Notes under the pieces: model-generated | Told to the model about the DNA's origin: nothing | The model's input: only the letters and a program-made list of their open reading frames with translations | Database searches by the model: none | Shown here: positions 36,495 through 45,598 of the stretch, piece after piece | Layout of the letters: every line of letters starts with the position of its first letter | Numbering within the stretch: the first letter of the stretch is position 1 | DNA from: SZAS-103 sp036496805 | Lineage (GTDB): Bacteria; Pseudomonadota; Gammaproteobacteria; Xanthomonadales; Xanthomonadaceae | Length of the DNA stretch: 64,000 bases | NCBI GenBank assembly: GCA_036496805.1 | Contig: DASXKN010000015.1 | Coordinates: 1-64,000 of the forward strand | Direction of reading: 5' to 3' | Position numbers and translations under genes: made by a program

Positions 36495-38323
36495 GCCGCC
36501 ACCTTCTGCTTCGCGCCACAACCCGGCTTCGCATGCGGCTGCTCGAACAGGAACTTCTGCATGTCCCAGGCGCCGGTCGGGCAGCGCTCGGCGCACAGGC
36601 CGCAGTGGAGGCAGACGTCCTCGTCCTTCACCATCACGCGCTGGGTCTTCAATGCGTCCGAAACATACAGGTCCTGGGTGAGGTTCAGCGCCGGCGCGGT
36701 CAGGTGCGTGCGCAGCTCGGCTTCCTCGCCATTGGCGGTGAAGCTGATGCAGTCCATCGGGCAGATGTCGACGCAGGCGTCGCACTCGATGCACAGCTTC
36801 TCGGCGAACACCGTCTGCACGTCGCAGTTGAGGCAGCGCTGCGCTTCCTTCCACGCGGTCGCGACATCGAAGCCGAGCTCGACCTCGACCTTGATCGAAT
36901 CGAGCTTCTTGGCCTTCTCCGACCACGGCACGATGTAGCGCTCGTCGCGCACGATGTCGTTGTCGTAGCTCCACTCGTGGATGCCCATCTTCTGCGACAT
37001 CAGGTGGGTCATCGGCGGCGGGCGCTCGGCGGGGTTTTCCCCGGACAATAATTTGTGCACCGAGATCGCGGCCTCGTGGCCGTGCGCGACCGCCCAGATG
37101 ATGTTCTTCGGCCCGAACGCGGCGTCGCCGCCGAACAGAACGTGCGGCTGCGAGGACTGCATCGTCGCCTTGTCGACCACCGGCATGTCCCACTCGCCGA
37201 ATTCGATGCCGCAATCGCGCTCGATCCACGGGAAGGCATTCTCCTGGCCGACGGCGATCAGCACCTCGTCGCAGTCGTGGATCTCGTCGGGTTCGCCGGT
37301 CGGCACGAGCTTGCGGCGGCCGCGTTCGTCGTACACCGACTTGACGAGTTCGAAGCTCATCCCGACCAGCTTGCCGTTCTCGTGCAGGAAGGCCTTGGGC
37401 ACGCGGCAGTCGAGGATCGGGATGCCTTCGTGCATCGCGTCTTCCTTCTCCCACGGGCTGGCCTTCATGTCCTCGAAGGTCGAGCGCACCAGCACCTTGA
37501 CCGATTCGCCGCCGAGCCGGCGCGCGCTCCGGCAGCAGTCCATCGCGGTGTTGCCGCCGCCCAGCACGAGCACGCGCTTGCCGACGGTCTTGACGTGTTC
37601 GAAGTAGACGTTCGCCAGCCAGTCGAGGCCGACGTGGATGGTCGCGGCCGCCTCCTGGCGCCCCGGGATCGGCAGGTCGCGGCCGCGCGGCGCGCCGCAG
37701 CCGACGAAAACAGCATCGAACCCTTCCGCCAGCAGCGCCTTCATCGAATCGATGCGTTTTCCGCCGATGAACTCGACGCCGAGGTCGAGGATGTAGCCGG
37801 TCTCCTCGTCGATCACTTCCTCGGGCAGGCGGAAGCGCGGCACCTGGGTGCGCATGAAGCCGCCGGCCTTGGGATCGGCCTCGAAGATCGTGACGTGGTA
37901 ACCCAGCGGCACGAGGTCGCGCGCGAGCGTGAGCGATGCCGGGCCTGCGCCGACGCAGGCGATCCGCTTGCCGTTGCGCGGCGCGGTCGGCGGCAGCTTC
38001 TCGTGCAGGCGCGCGGCGACGTTGTCGTCCTTGAAGTCGGCCGCGACGCGCTTGAGCCGGCAGATCGCGACCGGTTCGGGCTTGCCGGTGTTGTGCTCCT
38101 CGACGCGCCCGCGCCGGCAGGCCGGCTCGCAGGGACGGTCGCAGGTGCGCCCGAGGATGCCCGGGAAGACGTTCGACTCCCAGTTGATGAGGTAGGCATC
38201 GGTATAGCGCCCGGCCGCGATCAGGCGGATGTACTCGGGCACCGGCGTATGCGCCGGGCAGGCCCACTGGCAGTCCACGACCTTGTGGAAGTAGTCCGGG
38301 TTGCGAATCTCGGTAGGACGCAC
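36491..38323 (-). CDS. GltD-like FAD/NAD(P)-binding iron-sulfur oxidoreductase with C-terminal ferredoxin domain
   Basis: 610 aa. The N-terminal cysteine set (Cys18, Cys22, Cys61, Cys65, Cys69) matches the glutamate-synthase small-subunit cluster domain. An FAD site follows (ACVGAGPASLTLARDL, about 120-135), then an NAD(P) site (LVLGGGNTAMDCC). The C-terminus adds two [4Fe-4S] motifs, CIECDACVDICPMDC (about 511-525) and CLHCGLCAERCPTG (about 571-584). It likely exchanges electrons between NAD(P)H and the ferredoxin used by KorAB. A comparable third subunit accompanies the 2-oxoglutarate oxidoreductase of Thauera. The start is a GTG with GGGGAG upstream. Confidence 0.9.
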   Translation of the reverse strand: MRPTEIRNPDYFHKVVDCQWACPAHTPVPEYIRLIAAGRYTDAYLINWESNVFPGILGRTCDRPCEPACRRGRVEEHNTGKPEPVAICRLKRVAADFKDDNVAARLHEKLPPTAPRNGKRIACVGAGPASLTLARDLVPLGYHVTIFEADPKAGGFMRTQVPRFRLPEEVIDEETGYILDLGVEFIGGKRIDSMKALLAEGFDAVFVGCGAPRGRDLPIPGRQEAAATIHVGLDWLANVYFEHVKTVGKRVLVLGGGNTAMDCCRSARRLGGESVKVLVRSTFEDMKASPWEKEDAMHEGIPILDCRVPKAFLHENGKLVGMSFELVKSVYDERGRRKLVPTGEPDEIHDCDEVLIAVGQENAFPWIERDCGIEFGEWDMPVVDKATMQSSQPHVLFGGDAAFGPKNIIWAVAHGHEAAISVHKLLSGENPAERPPPMTHLMSQKMGIHEWSYDNDIVRDERYIVPWSEKAKKLDSIKVEVELGFDVATAWKEAQRCLNCDVQTVFAEKLCIECDACVDICPMDCISFTANGEEAELRTHLTAPALNLTQDLYVSDALKTQRVMVKDEDVCLHCGLCAERCPTGAWDMQKFLFEQPHAKPGCGAKQKVAA

Positions 38324-38638
38324 CGCGCTCTCCCCATCGCATGGATGGGTCGAGTCTAGTACGCATGCTGGCCGGCGTCATGGGGGCGTGCGCGACGGAT
38401 TCGATGCACGGCGCGAAACGTGTCGCCGGCAACGATTACATCCCCGGCCCGGTTGCGCTGGCGACGGAAGCGGCAGGCGGCCACGGGAGGTTTCGCGACG
38501 CGCGTCACAGGAACCGCGAAGCAGGACTTCCGGCACTGTCCCGACTGCTCCGCAGTTTGGCCAACTGCATCGTTGAGCGGCCTGAATGCTGCCGTTCCCG
38601 CGCGACACACGACGACCCATCCCCAGCGAGGAATCTCC
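38324..38638. other. divergent intergenic region
   Basis: 315 bp between the start of the kor operon (minus) and the S10 peptidase gene (plus). Both promoters must lie here. A possible minus-strand -10 (TACTAG, near 38358) was noticed, but no matching -35 is convincing. No gene, leader peptide or repeat seen. Confidence 0.4.
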
Positions 38639-40267
38639 ATGTCCAGGCGGTTTGGCCTTCTGCTGCTCATCCTGCTGTCCGCACCTGCGCTCGCGTTCGC
38701 ACAGGACAAGCCCTCCGATGCGTCGTCCAAGGACGACGACGGCGGCGCCAAGACCGCCGCAAAGGCCTACCAGGAGCGCGTCGCCAAGGAAGTCGCCGAT
38801 TCCTGGACCAGCCCGCCGGTCGCCGAGCGCGAGGTGTCGACCCCGCACACCGTTACTGCCGGTGGCCGCACGATGAAGTACCACGCCATCGCCGGCACGC
38901 TCACCCTGCGCGACAACGACGCCAAGCCGATCGCCAGCGTGTTCTACACCGCCTACACGCTCGACGGCGCCAACCCGACCACGCGTCCGGTCACCTTCTT
39001 CTGGAACGGCGGCCCCGGCTCGTCGACGATCTGGCTGCGCATGGGCTCGTTCGGCCCGATGCGGGTACAGACCACCAGCCCGGAAACCATCCGCCCGGCG
39101 CCGTACGCGTTCGGCGAGAACCGCGACACCCTGCTCGACAAGACCGACATGGTCTTCATCGACATGATCGGCACCGGCTACTCGCGCCCGCTCGGCGACG
39201 TGAAGGCCAAGCAGTTCTGGGGCGTCGACGAGGACGCCGACGCCTTCGCCAAGACGATCCTCCGCTGGACCACGAAGAACAGCCGCTGGTCGAGTCCGAA
39301 GTTCCTGTTCGGCGAGAGCTACGGCACCACCCGTGCGGCCGCTGTTGCCTACCAGTTGCAGGACCGCGGCATGGCGCTCAACGGGGTGGTCCTGCTGTCG
39401 TCGATCCTCAACTACGGCGTCGAGCAGGCCGGCTACGACCAGGCCTACATCAGCTACCTGCCGAGCTACGCGGCGACCGCGTGGTACCACAACAAGCTCG
39501 CCAACAAGCCGGCCGACCTGCCGTCCTTCCTCGCCCAGGTGCGCGCGTTCGCCGCTGGTCCGTATGCCGAGGCGCTGGCCAAGGGCCACGACATCACGCC
39601 TGCCGAAACCGATGCGATCGCCAGCCAGATGTCGGCCTACACCGGTATCTCGGCCGACTTCATCAAGCGTGCCAACCTGCGGGTCAATCTCGGCCGCTTC
39701 GAGAAGGAACTGCTGCGCGACCAGCACCTGACCGTCGGCCGCTTCGACTCGCGCTACACCGGCGTGGACGCCGACGCCGCCGGCGAATACCCGGACTACG
39801 ACGCCTCCGACACCGCGATCGCAGGAGCCTTCATCGCCACCTTCACCGACTACCTGACGCGCGAGATGGGCTACAAGACCGACATGCCCTACAAGGTGGC
39901 CGCGTACGGCGACAAGGACTTCGACTGGGACTTCAAGCACCGCGCGCCCGGCGCCGACGAGGACGAGCGCCAGAACAATCCCGATGTCGCCGTCGACCTC
40001 GCCGCCGCGATGCGCACCAATCCCTACCTGCACGTGATGTCGCTCAACGGCTACTACGACATGGCCACGCCGTTCTTCGCCACCGAGTACGACATCGCCC
40101 ACATGATGCTCGAGCCGGCGCAGAAGAAGAATCTCGAGTTCCACTACTACCCGTCGGGCCACATGATCTACCTCAACCCCGATGCGTTGCACCAGCTGCA
40201 CATCGACCTGTCGTCGTTCTACGACCGCACGGTGAGCGCGGCGGAATCGGGCCGGCCGCAGCGGTAG
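38639..40267 (+). CDS. secreted serine carboxypeptidase-like peptidase (S10 family)
   Basis: 542 aa. A signal peptide ends near ALAFAQ (residue about 21). The oxyanion-hole signature FFWNGGPGSSTIWLRMGSFGP and the nucleophile elbow GESYGTTR (Ser227) are clear; Asp474 in GYYDMATP and His508 in PSGHMIYL complete the triad. S10 enzymes remove C-terminal residues from peptides at acidic pH and are uncommon in bacteria outside groups such as this one. The ATG at 38639 gives the signal peptide. It stands alone, diverging from the kor operon. Confidence 0.93.
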   Translation: MSRRFGLLLLILLSAPALAFAQDKPSDASSKDDDGGAKTAAKAYQERVAKEVADSWTSPPVAEREVSTPHTVTAGGRTMKYHAIAGTLTLRDNDAKPIASVFYTAYTLDGANPTTRPVTFFWNGGPGSSTIWLRMGSFGPMRVQTTSPETIRPAPYAFGENRDTLLDKTDMVFIDMIGTGYSRPLGDVKAKQFWGVDEDADAFAKTILRWTTKNSRWSSPKFLFGESYGTTRAAAVAYQLQDRGMALNGVVLLSSILNYGVEQAGYDQAYISYLPSYAATAWYHNKLANKPADLPSFLAQVRAFAAGPYAEALAKGHDITPAETDAIASQMSAYTGISADFIKRANLRVNLGRFEKELLRDQHLTVGRFDSRYTGVDADAAGEYPDYDASDTAIAGAFIATFTDYLTREMGYKTDMPYKVAAYGDKDFDWDFKHRAPGADEDERQNNPDVAVDLAAAMRTNPYLHVMSLNGYYDMATPFFATEYDIAHMMLEPAQKKNLEFHYYPSGHMIYLNPDALHQLHIDLSSFYDRTVSAAESGRPQR

Positions 40268-40398
40268 AACACGGTTGGCCGAGCGGATGCGTTGCCGGCC
40301 TCGCCACCGGGACCCATCCCCTTCCCTGACGTCCGCCTGAGCCGGCGCTTGCAGGCTCTCGCGGTGAAGGGCTCGGCGAAGCCTTGCGGACGCGGCCA

Positions 40399-40427
40399 TT
40401 GACAGCCCCGCGGGTCGCGTGTTCTGC
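40399..40427 (+). promoter_or_regulatory. candidate promoter of the thr operon
   Basis: A perfect TTGACA (-35) at 40399-40404 is followed 17 bp later by a weak -10 (TTCTGC, or TCTGCT one base on). The leader-peptide ATG lies at 40438, only 33 nt beyond the -35 box. The ilv operon has the same layout. The -10 match is poor, so the assignment rests on the -35 box and position. Confidence 0.45.
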
Positions 40428-40437
40428 TCGACCCATC

Positions 40438-40569
40438 ATGACGCAACGCAGCAACCCGCTTCGGACGTTCGCGATCCAGCCGCAAGGCCGGATCGCAGCC
40501 GTTGCTGCCTGCGGTTGGACCTCGACGACTATCACTCGACCACGAGTGCGGACGAGCGTGTCCATCTGA
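40438..40569 (+). CDS. thrL: thr operon leader peptide
   Basis: 43 aa: begins MTQRSNPLRTFAIQ and contains the regulatory run TSTTIT (codons ACC TCG ACG ACT ATC ACT) near its end, followed by RPRVRTSVSI. This matches the logic of enterobacterial ThrL, where ribosome stalling at Thr and Ile codons reports scarcity of threonine and isoleucine. It stands 86 bp before thrA with a hairpin in between. No clear ribosome site precedes the ATG, and the closeness of the TTGACA box suggests a very short or absent 5' leader. Confidence 0.75.
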   Translation: MTQRSNPLRTFAIQPQGRIAAVAACGWTSTTITRPRVRTSVSI

Positions 40570-40585
40570 AGCAAACCACGCCGCT

Positions 40586-40606
40586 CCGCACCCGATCCGG
40601 GTGCGG
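40586..40606 (+). promoter_or_regulatory. attenuator hairpin between thr leader peptide and thrA
   Basis: CCGCACCCG (40586-40594) and CGGGTGCGG (40598-40606) form a perfect 9-bp stem with a 3-nt loop, starting 16 nt after the leader stop. No T-run follows. A second small hairpin, GGCTC (40636-40640) with GAGCC (40647-40651), overlaps the thrA ribosome site AGGAG (40645-40649). Control may therefore be translational or rho-linked rather than by an intrinsic terminator. Confidence 0.6.
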
Positions 40607-40655
40607 CCTGCGAGCCAAACCCTGACCGGATGCGGGGCTCAACCAGGAGCCTTGC

Positions 40656-43163
40656 ATGTTGTCCGCCAGCGAAACACCTTCCGTCGCCGTCGATCCGGCG
40701 GCCAGACCGCCGCGCGATGCGCAGCGCTGCCACGCGCACAAGTTCGGCGGCAGCAGCGTCGCCGATGCCGACCGCTACCGGAACGTCGCATCCCTGCTGC
40801 GCGGCGAGCCGGAAGGCGCGCAGGTGGTGGTCGTCTCGGCGATGCGCGGGGTCACCGATGCGCTGGTCGCGCTGGCGACCGCGGTGGCGGCAGGCGAAGA
40901 CACGCAGGCAGCGCTGTTCGCGTTGCAGGAACGCCACCTCGAAGCAGCGGGCGAACTCGACCCGGATGCCGCCCACGGTCTGCAAGCATGGCTTCGTTCC
41001 GAATTCGATGCGCTGCGCCCGCTCCTGGAACGCCACGGCGCCATGCACGAGACCGACGCCGCGCGAGTTCACGGCCTCGGCGAAGTCTGGTCGTCGCGCC
41101 TGCTGCAGGCCGCGCTCGGCGGCGAAGCCACCGGCTGGGCGCGGCTCGACGCGCGCGAGGTGCTGGTCGTGCATCCGGGCGAACTCGGCGTCGCGGTCGA
41201 CTGGGTCAGCAGCCGCGACAAGCTCGATGCCTGGCGCGCGCGCCATCCGCAGCCGCACGTCGTCGTCACCGGCTTCGTCGCACGCGACCTGCGCGGCCGC
41301 CCGACCACGCTCGGCCGCAACGGCAGCGACTACTCCGGCGCGATCTTCGCGGCCCTGTTCGAAGCCGGCGACCTCACCATCTGGACCGACGTCGACGGCG
41401 TGCTGAGCGCCGATCCGCGCCTGGTGCCGGACGCGGTCTGCCTGGATTCGGTCTCCTACGCCGAAGCCTGCGAGCTCGCCTACTTCGGCGCCAAGGTGCT
41501 GCATCCGCAGACGATGGCGCCGGCGATGCAGAACGGCGTGCCGATCCGCATCCGCAACACGCTCAATCCCGCCGCGCCCGGCACCCTGATTACCGACCGT
41601 TCGCAACCGGCGCATTCGCCGGTGAAAGGGCTCAGCCTCGTCGACGATCTCGCGGTGCTCGAACTCACCGGCGCCGGACTGATCGGCGTGCCCGGCACCG
41701 CCGAGCGGATGTTCGCCGCCCTGCACGCCGCGGGCGTGTCGGTGACGATGATCACCCAGGGTTCCAGCGAGCATTCGATCTGCTGCGTGCTGCCGGCCGC
41801 GCAGGTCGAGCGCGCACGCGTCGCGGTCGTGCGCGCGTTCAACGATGCGATCGTCGACGGCCAGGTCGAAGGCGTGCGGATCACGCCCGACATCGCCGTG
41901 CTCGCCGCGGTCGGCGACGGCATGGTCGGCACGCCGGGCGTGGCCGCGCGCCTGTTCGCGGGATTGTCGCGAGCGCGCGTCAACATCCGCGCGATCGCGC
42001 AGGGCGCAAGCGAGCGCAACATCTCGGTCGCGATCGCCGCCGCCGACGCGACGCGCGCCCTGCGCGCCGCGCACAGCGCGTTCTGGCTGTCGCCGCAGAC
42101 CCTGTCGATCGGCCTGATCGGCCCCGGCAAGGTCGGCCGCGCCCTGCTGCGGCAACTCACCGATGCGCTGCCGCGTTTCGCCGGCGAAGGCAGGATCGAG
42201 TTGCGCCTGCGCGCGATCGCCAACAGCCGGCGGATGCGCTGGGTGCACAAGGGATTCGATCCGGCCGATGTCGAGCAGGCCCTCGCCGAAGGCGACGCGC
42301 TCGACCTCGACGCCTTTGCCGCGCACGTGAGCGCAGTCCACCTGCCGCACGCTCTGATCGTCGATTGCAGCGGCAGCGATGCGGTCGCCGCCCGTTACCC
42401 GCAATGGCTCGCCGCCGGCATCCACGTTGCCACGCCGAACAAGAACGCGGGCAGCGGTCCGTTGCCGCGCTACGCGGCGATCCGCGAAGCGATGCGCCAC
42501 GGTGCGCAATTCCGCTACGAAGCCACGGTCGGCGCCGGCCTGCCGGTGATCCAGACCCTGCGTTCGATGCTCGACACCGGCGACGAGCTGACCGGCATCG
42601 AAGGCGTGCTGTCGGGCACGCTTGCCTGGCTGTTCAACCGCTTCGACGGCAGCCGGCCGTTCTCCGGACTGGTGCGCGAAGCGCGCGCGCTCGGCTACAC
42701 CGAACCCGATCCGCGCGATGACCTGTCGGGTCTGGACGTCGCGCGCAAGCTGGTGATCCTCGCGCGCGAATCGGGCCGCAACCTGTCGCTGGACGAAGTC
42801 GCGGTCGAAAACCTGGTGCCCGAATCGTTGCGAGACGTAAGTGTCGACGAATTCCTGGCGCGCCTGCACGAGATGGACGCTGCGATGCACGCGCGCTGCG
42901 AACAGGCGCGTCGCACCGGACGCAAGCTGCGCTATCTCGCCTGCCTGGACCACGAAGGCGCGCGAGTCGGCGTGGTCGAGCCCGAGCCCGGACACGCCAG
43001 CCTGCACAGCCAGTTGACCGACAACCTGATCCAGTTCCGCACGCGCCGGTACGCGGACAATCCGCTGGTCGTGCAGGGGCCTGGCGCGGGCCCCGACGTG
43101 ACGGCGGCCGGCGTGTTCGGCGATATCCTCGCGATCGTGCAGACCCTCGGAGCGCGGGCATGA
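40656..43163 (+). CDS. thrA: bifunctional aspartokinase / homoserine dehydrogenase I
   Basis: 835 aa. The aspartokinase half (about 25-460) opens with HKFGGSSVADADRYRNVA and includes GRNGSDYSGAIFAALF and two ACT regulatory regions (LAVLELTGAGLIGVPGTAERMF; IAVLAAVGDGMVGTPGVAARLF). The homoserine dehydrogenase half starts at GLIGPGKVGRALLRQL (about 485) and includes NKNAGSGP and the EGVLSGTLAWLFNRFDG signature. It catalyses the first and third steps of threonine synthesis and is probably inhibited by threonine through the ACT domains. A 25-residue non-conserved N-terminus precedes the kinase. Its stop overlaps the thrB start (ATGA). Confidence 0.98.
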   Translation: MLSASETPSVAVDPAARPPRDAQRCHAHKFGGSSVADADRYRNVASLLRGEPEGAQVVVVSAMRGVTDALVALATAVAAGEDTQAALFALQERHLEAAGELDPDAAHGLQAWLRSEFDALRPLLERHGAMHETDAARVHGLGEVWSSRLLQAALGGEATGWARLDAREVLVVHPGELGVAVDWVSSRDKLDAWRARHPQPHVVVTGFVARDLRGRPTTLGRNGSDYSGAIFAALFEAGDLTIWTDVDGVLSADPRLVPDAVCLDSVSYAEACELAYFGAKVLHPQTMAPAMQNGVPIRIRNTLNPAAPGTLITDRSQPAHSPVKGLSLVDDLAVLELTGAGLIGVPGTAERMFAALHAAGVSVTMITQGSSEHSICCVLPAAQVERARVAVVRAFNDAIVDGQVEGVRITPDIAVLAAVGDGMVGTPGVAARLFAGLSRARVNIRAIAQGASERNISVAIAAADATRALRAAHSAFWLSPQTLSIGLIGPGKVGRALLRQLTDALPRFAGEGRIELRLRAIANSRRMRWVHKGFDPADVEQALAEGDALDLDAFAAHVSAVHLPHALIVDCSGSDAVAARYPQWLAAGIHVATPNKNAGSGPLPRYAAIREAMRHGAQFRYEATVGAGLPVIQTLRSMLDTGDELTGIEGVLSGTLAWLFNRFDGSRPFSGLVREARALGYTEPDPRDDLSGLDVARKLVILARESGRNLSLDEVAVENLVPESLRDVSVDEFLARLHEMDAAMHARCEQARRTGRKLRYLACLDHEGARVGVVEPEPGHASLHSQLTDNLIQFRTRRYADNPLVVQGPGAGPDVTAAGVFGDILAIVQTLGARA

Positions 43164-44179
43164 TCGCCTATCCCGGCGAGCAGGCGAGACGCACGATGGG
43201 CGAACGCAACATGGTCGAAGCGCGCGCATTCGCGCCGGGCAGCGTCGGCAACATCGGCGTCGGCTTCGACCTGCTCGGACATGCGATCGAAGGCGTGCGC
43301 GATGTCGCGGTCGTGCGGCGCATCGAGGAGCCCGTCGTGCGCATCCGCGCGATCCGCGCCCTTCGACAGGCCCAGGATGGCCGGCCGGTTTCCGGTGCGG
43401 ATTCGCTGCCGCTGGAAGCCTCGCGCAACACCGCCGGACAAGCCCTGATCGCATTGCGCGAAGCGTTCGGCATCGCGCATGGGTTCGAACTCGACCTCGA
43501 GAAAGGCATCCCGCTCGGTTCGGGGCTCGGCGGCTCGGCCGCGTCCTGCGTGGCTGCCCTCGTCGCGGCTAATGCGTTGCTGGATACGCCGTTGTCGCGC
43601 GAGGACCTGTACCCGTTCGCGCTCGACGGCGAATCGGTGTCGAGCGGCAGCCGCCATGGCGACAACGTCGCGCCGATGCTGCTCGGCGGCGTGGCGATGG
43701 CGACCGCGACGCGGATGATTCCGCTGGCCGCGCCCGGCTGGCTGCAGGCGGTCGTCGTGCATCCCGACCAGGTTCTGGAAACGCGCCACGCGCGCGCGGT
43801 GCTGGCCGATCCGTATCTGTTGCCGCTGATCGTGCAGCAGAGCGCGCACCTCGCGCTGTTCCTCACCGGCCTGCAGCGTGGCGACGCGGGATTGATTCGC
43901 GAGGGCCTGGTGGACCTGCTGGTCGAACCGCGACGTGCGCGATTGATTCCAGGATTCGCGCAGGTGAAGGCGGCCGCGCTCGACCATCGCGCGCTTGGCG
44001 CGAGCATCTCCGGTGGTGGTCCGAGCGTGTTCGCCTGGTTCGCATCGAAGGCCGCCGCGGAAATGGCAGCGCCGGCGATGCGCGCCGCGTTCGCGGATGC
44101 CGGTTTCGATTCGCGCGCCCATGTCACGCCGGTGAACGGCCCGCGCGCCGAAATCCTTCCTGTCGGGAGCGAGGCGTGA
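43160..44179 (+). CDS. thrB: homoserine kinase
   Basis: 339 aa GHMP-family kinase that phosphorylates homoserine. APGSVGNIGVGFDLLGHAI is the N-terminal family motif, the ATP loop is PLGSGLGGSAAS, and ISGGGPSVFAWF is the C-terminal GHMP motif. The ATG at 43160 overlaps the thrA stop as ATGA with GGAG upstream. Starts at 43196 or 43211 would shorten the non-conserved N-terminus. Its own stop overlaps the GTG start of thrC. Confidence 0.97.
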   Translation: MIAYPGEQARRTMGERNMVEARAFAPGSVGNIGVGFDLLGHAIEGVRDVAVVRRIEEPVVRIRAIRALRQAQDGRPVSGADSLPLEASRNTAGQALIALREAFGIAHGFELDLEKGIPLGSGLGGSAASCVAALVAANALLDTPLSREDLYPFALDGESVSSGSRHGDNVAPMLLGGVAMATATRMIPLAAPGWLQAVVVHPDQVLETRHARAVLADPYLLPLIVQQSAHLALFLTGLQRGDAGLIREGLVDLLVEPRRARLIPGFAQVKAAALDHRALGASISGGGPSVFAWFASKAAAEMAAPAMRAAFADAGFDSRAHVTPVNGPRAEILPVGSEA

Positions 44180-45465
44180 AATTCGTCAGCACGCGCGCCA
44201 TCGCGCCATTGGCATCCATCGATACCGCGCTTGTCTCCGGGCTCGCCCCGGATGGCGGCCTGTACGTGCCCGAACCGATACCGTCGACGGTCTCCTTCGA
44301 ACCATGCGACACCCTCGCCCGAACCGCACAGTCGGTGCTCGCGCCGTATTTCACCGATTCTGCGCTGCTCGACCATCTCCCGGCGATCTGCGGGCGCGCC
44401 TTCTCGTTCGACGCACCGCTGCGCGCGATGCGCGGCGCGGACGACTGCCTGCTTGAGTTGTTCCACGGCCCGACCGCGGCCTTCAAGGATTACGCCGCGC
44501 GCTTCCTCGCCGAATCGCTCGCCGGCCTGCGCGCGCCCGATGCGCCGCCGACCACGATCGTCGTCGCCACGTCCGGCGATACCGGCGCCGCGGTGGCTGC
44601 GGCCTTCCATCGTCGCCCGGGATTCAAGGTCGTGATCCTCTATCCCGAAGGCCGCGTGTCGCCACGCCAGGCGCATGGCCTCGAATGCTGGGGCGACAAC
44701 GTCCGCACGTTCCGCATCGCCGGCAGCTTCGACGATTGCCAGCGGCTGGCGAAGCAGGCGCTGGCCGACACCGCCTTGCGCGAACAGGTCGCGCTCAGTT
44801 CGGCCAACAGCATCAGCATCGGCCGCCTGCTGCCGCAGGTCGCGTACTACGCGCACGCGGCGATGCATTTCTTCTCGCGACATGGCGAGCCACTGAACTT
44901 CATCGTGCCGACCGGCAACCTCGGCAACGCGGCAGCTGCGTTGCTCGGCAGGCGCATGGGATTGCCGATCGGTGCGATCGTGCTCGCGACCAATGCCAAC
45001 GACGTGCTGCCGCGCTACTTCGACGGCGGCGATTACGCGCCACGAGCCAGCGTGGCCACGCTCGCGAACGCGATGGACGTCGGCGCCCCGAGCAACTTCG
45101 AACGGCTGCGCGCATGGCACGCCGACGATGCGGAGCTGCGTTCGGCGCTGGGCGCGTGGTCGGTCGCAGACGATGTCATCGTCGAGACGATCCGCAGCGC
45201 ACCGATGCGTCACGGCATCGTGCCCTGCCCGCACACCGCAACCGGGCTGCATGTGCTCGAACGACTGCGTGCAGGCGGCGACACGCGACCGTGGGCGGTG
45301 GTCGCCACCGCGCATCCGGCAAAGTTCGAGAGCATCGTCGAGCCTTTGGTCGGACACGTTCTGGACGTGCCGCCGGCGCTCGCCGAAACGTTGTCGCGGC
45401 GGGCTTTCGCCGAATCCCTGCCGGTCGATTACGCTGCACTGCGCCAGCGCATTTCGCAGGGATGA
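44176..45465 (+). CDS. thrC: threonine synthase
   Basis: 429 aa, PLP enzyme converting O-phosphohomoserine to threonine. MKFVSTRAIAPLASIDTALVSGLAPDGGLYVPE is the family start; the PLP lysine lies in GPTAAFKDYAARF (about 108), SGDTGAAVAAAF binds the cofactor phosphate and PTGNLGNAAAALLGRRMGLP follows. It starts with GTG at 44176 inside a GTGA overlap with thrB, completing a tightly coupled thrABC operon. The ilv leader promoter begins 97 bp later. Confidence 0.97.
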   Translation: MKFVSTRAIAPLASIDTALVSGLAPDGGLYVPEPIPSTVSFEPCDTLARTAQSVLAPYFTDSALLDHLPAICGRAFSFDAPLRAMRGADDCLLELFHGPTAAFKDYAARFLAESLAGLRAPDAPPTTIVVATSGDTGAAVAAAFHRRPGFKVVILYPEGRVSPRQAHGLECWGDNVRTFRIAGSFDDCQRLAKQALADTALREQVALSSANSISIGRLLPQVAYYAHAAMHFFSRHGEPLNFIVPTGNLGNAAAALLGRRMGLPIGAIVLATNANDVLPRYFDGGDYAPRASVATLANAMDVGAPSNFERLRAWHADDAELRSALGAWSVADDVIVETIRSAPMRHGIVPCPHTATGLHVLERLRAGGDTRPWAVVATAHPAKFESIVEPLVGHVLDVPPALAETLSRRAFAESLPVDYAALRQRISQG

Positions 45466-45561
45466 CCGGAGGTACGCCCGAGTCTTTCCGAGATCGATAG
45501 AACGTTTCGGAATGAGGCGGAGGGCCGCATGTGCAATACGGTGCCGTCCGGAAAATAGTTG

Positions 45562-45592
45562 TTGACAAGCCAGCGAACCCTGTGTCTATGAT
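45562..45592 (+). promoter_or_regulatory. promoter of the ilv-leu operon
   Basis: A perfect -35 TTGACA at 45562-45567 with -10 candidates TCTATG (45585-45590, 17-bp spacing) or TATGAT (45587-45592, 19-bp spacing). The leader-peptide ATG is at 45599, so transcription would begin at or within a few bases of the start codon. Confidence 0.75.
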
Positions 45593-45598
45593 CGGCCC

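Noticed and set aside
36495..38432. Upstream part of the very long minus-strand frame that contains korA
   Set aside because: Only 34665-36494 shows KorA similarity; the upstream part is a shadow of the GltD-like flavoprotein gene in another frame.
40173..43454. A 1093-codon antisense frame across thrA
   Set aside because: Composition is typical of an antisense shadow in GC-rich DNA, and the opposite strand encodes an unmistakable ThrA.
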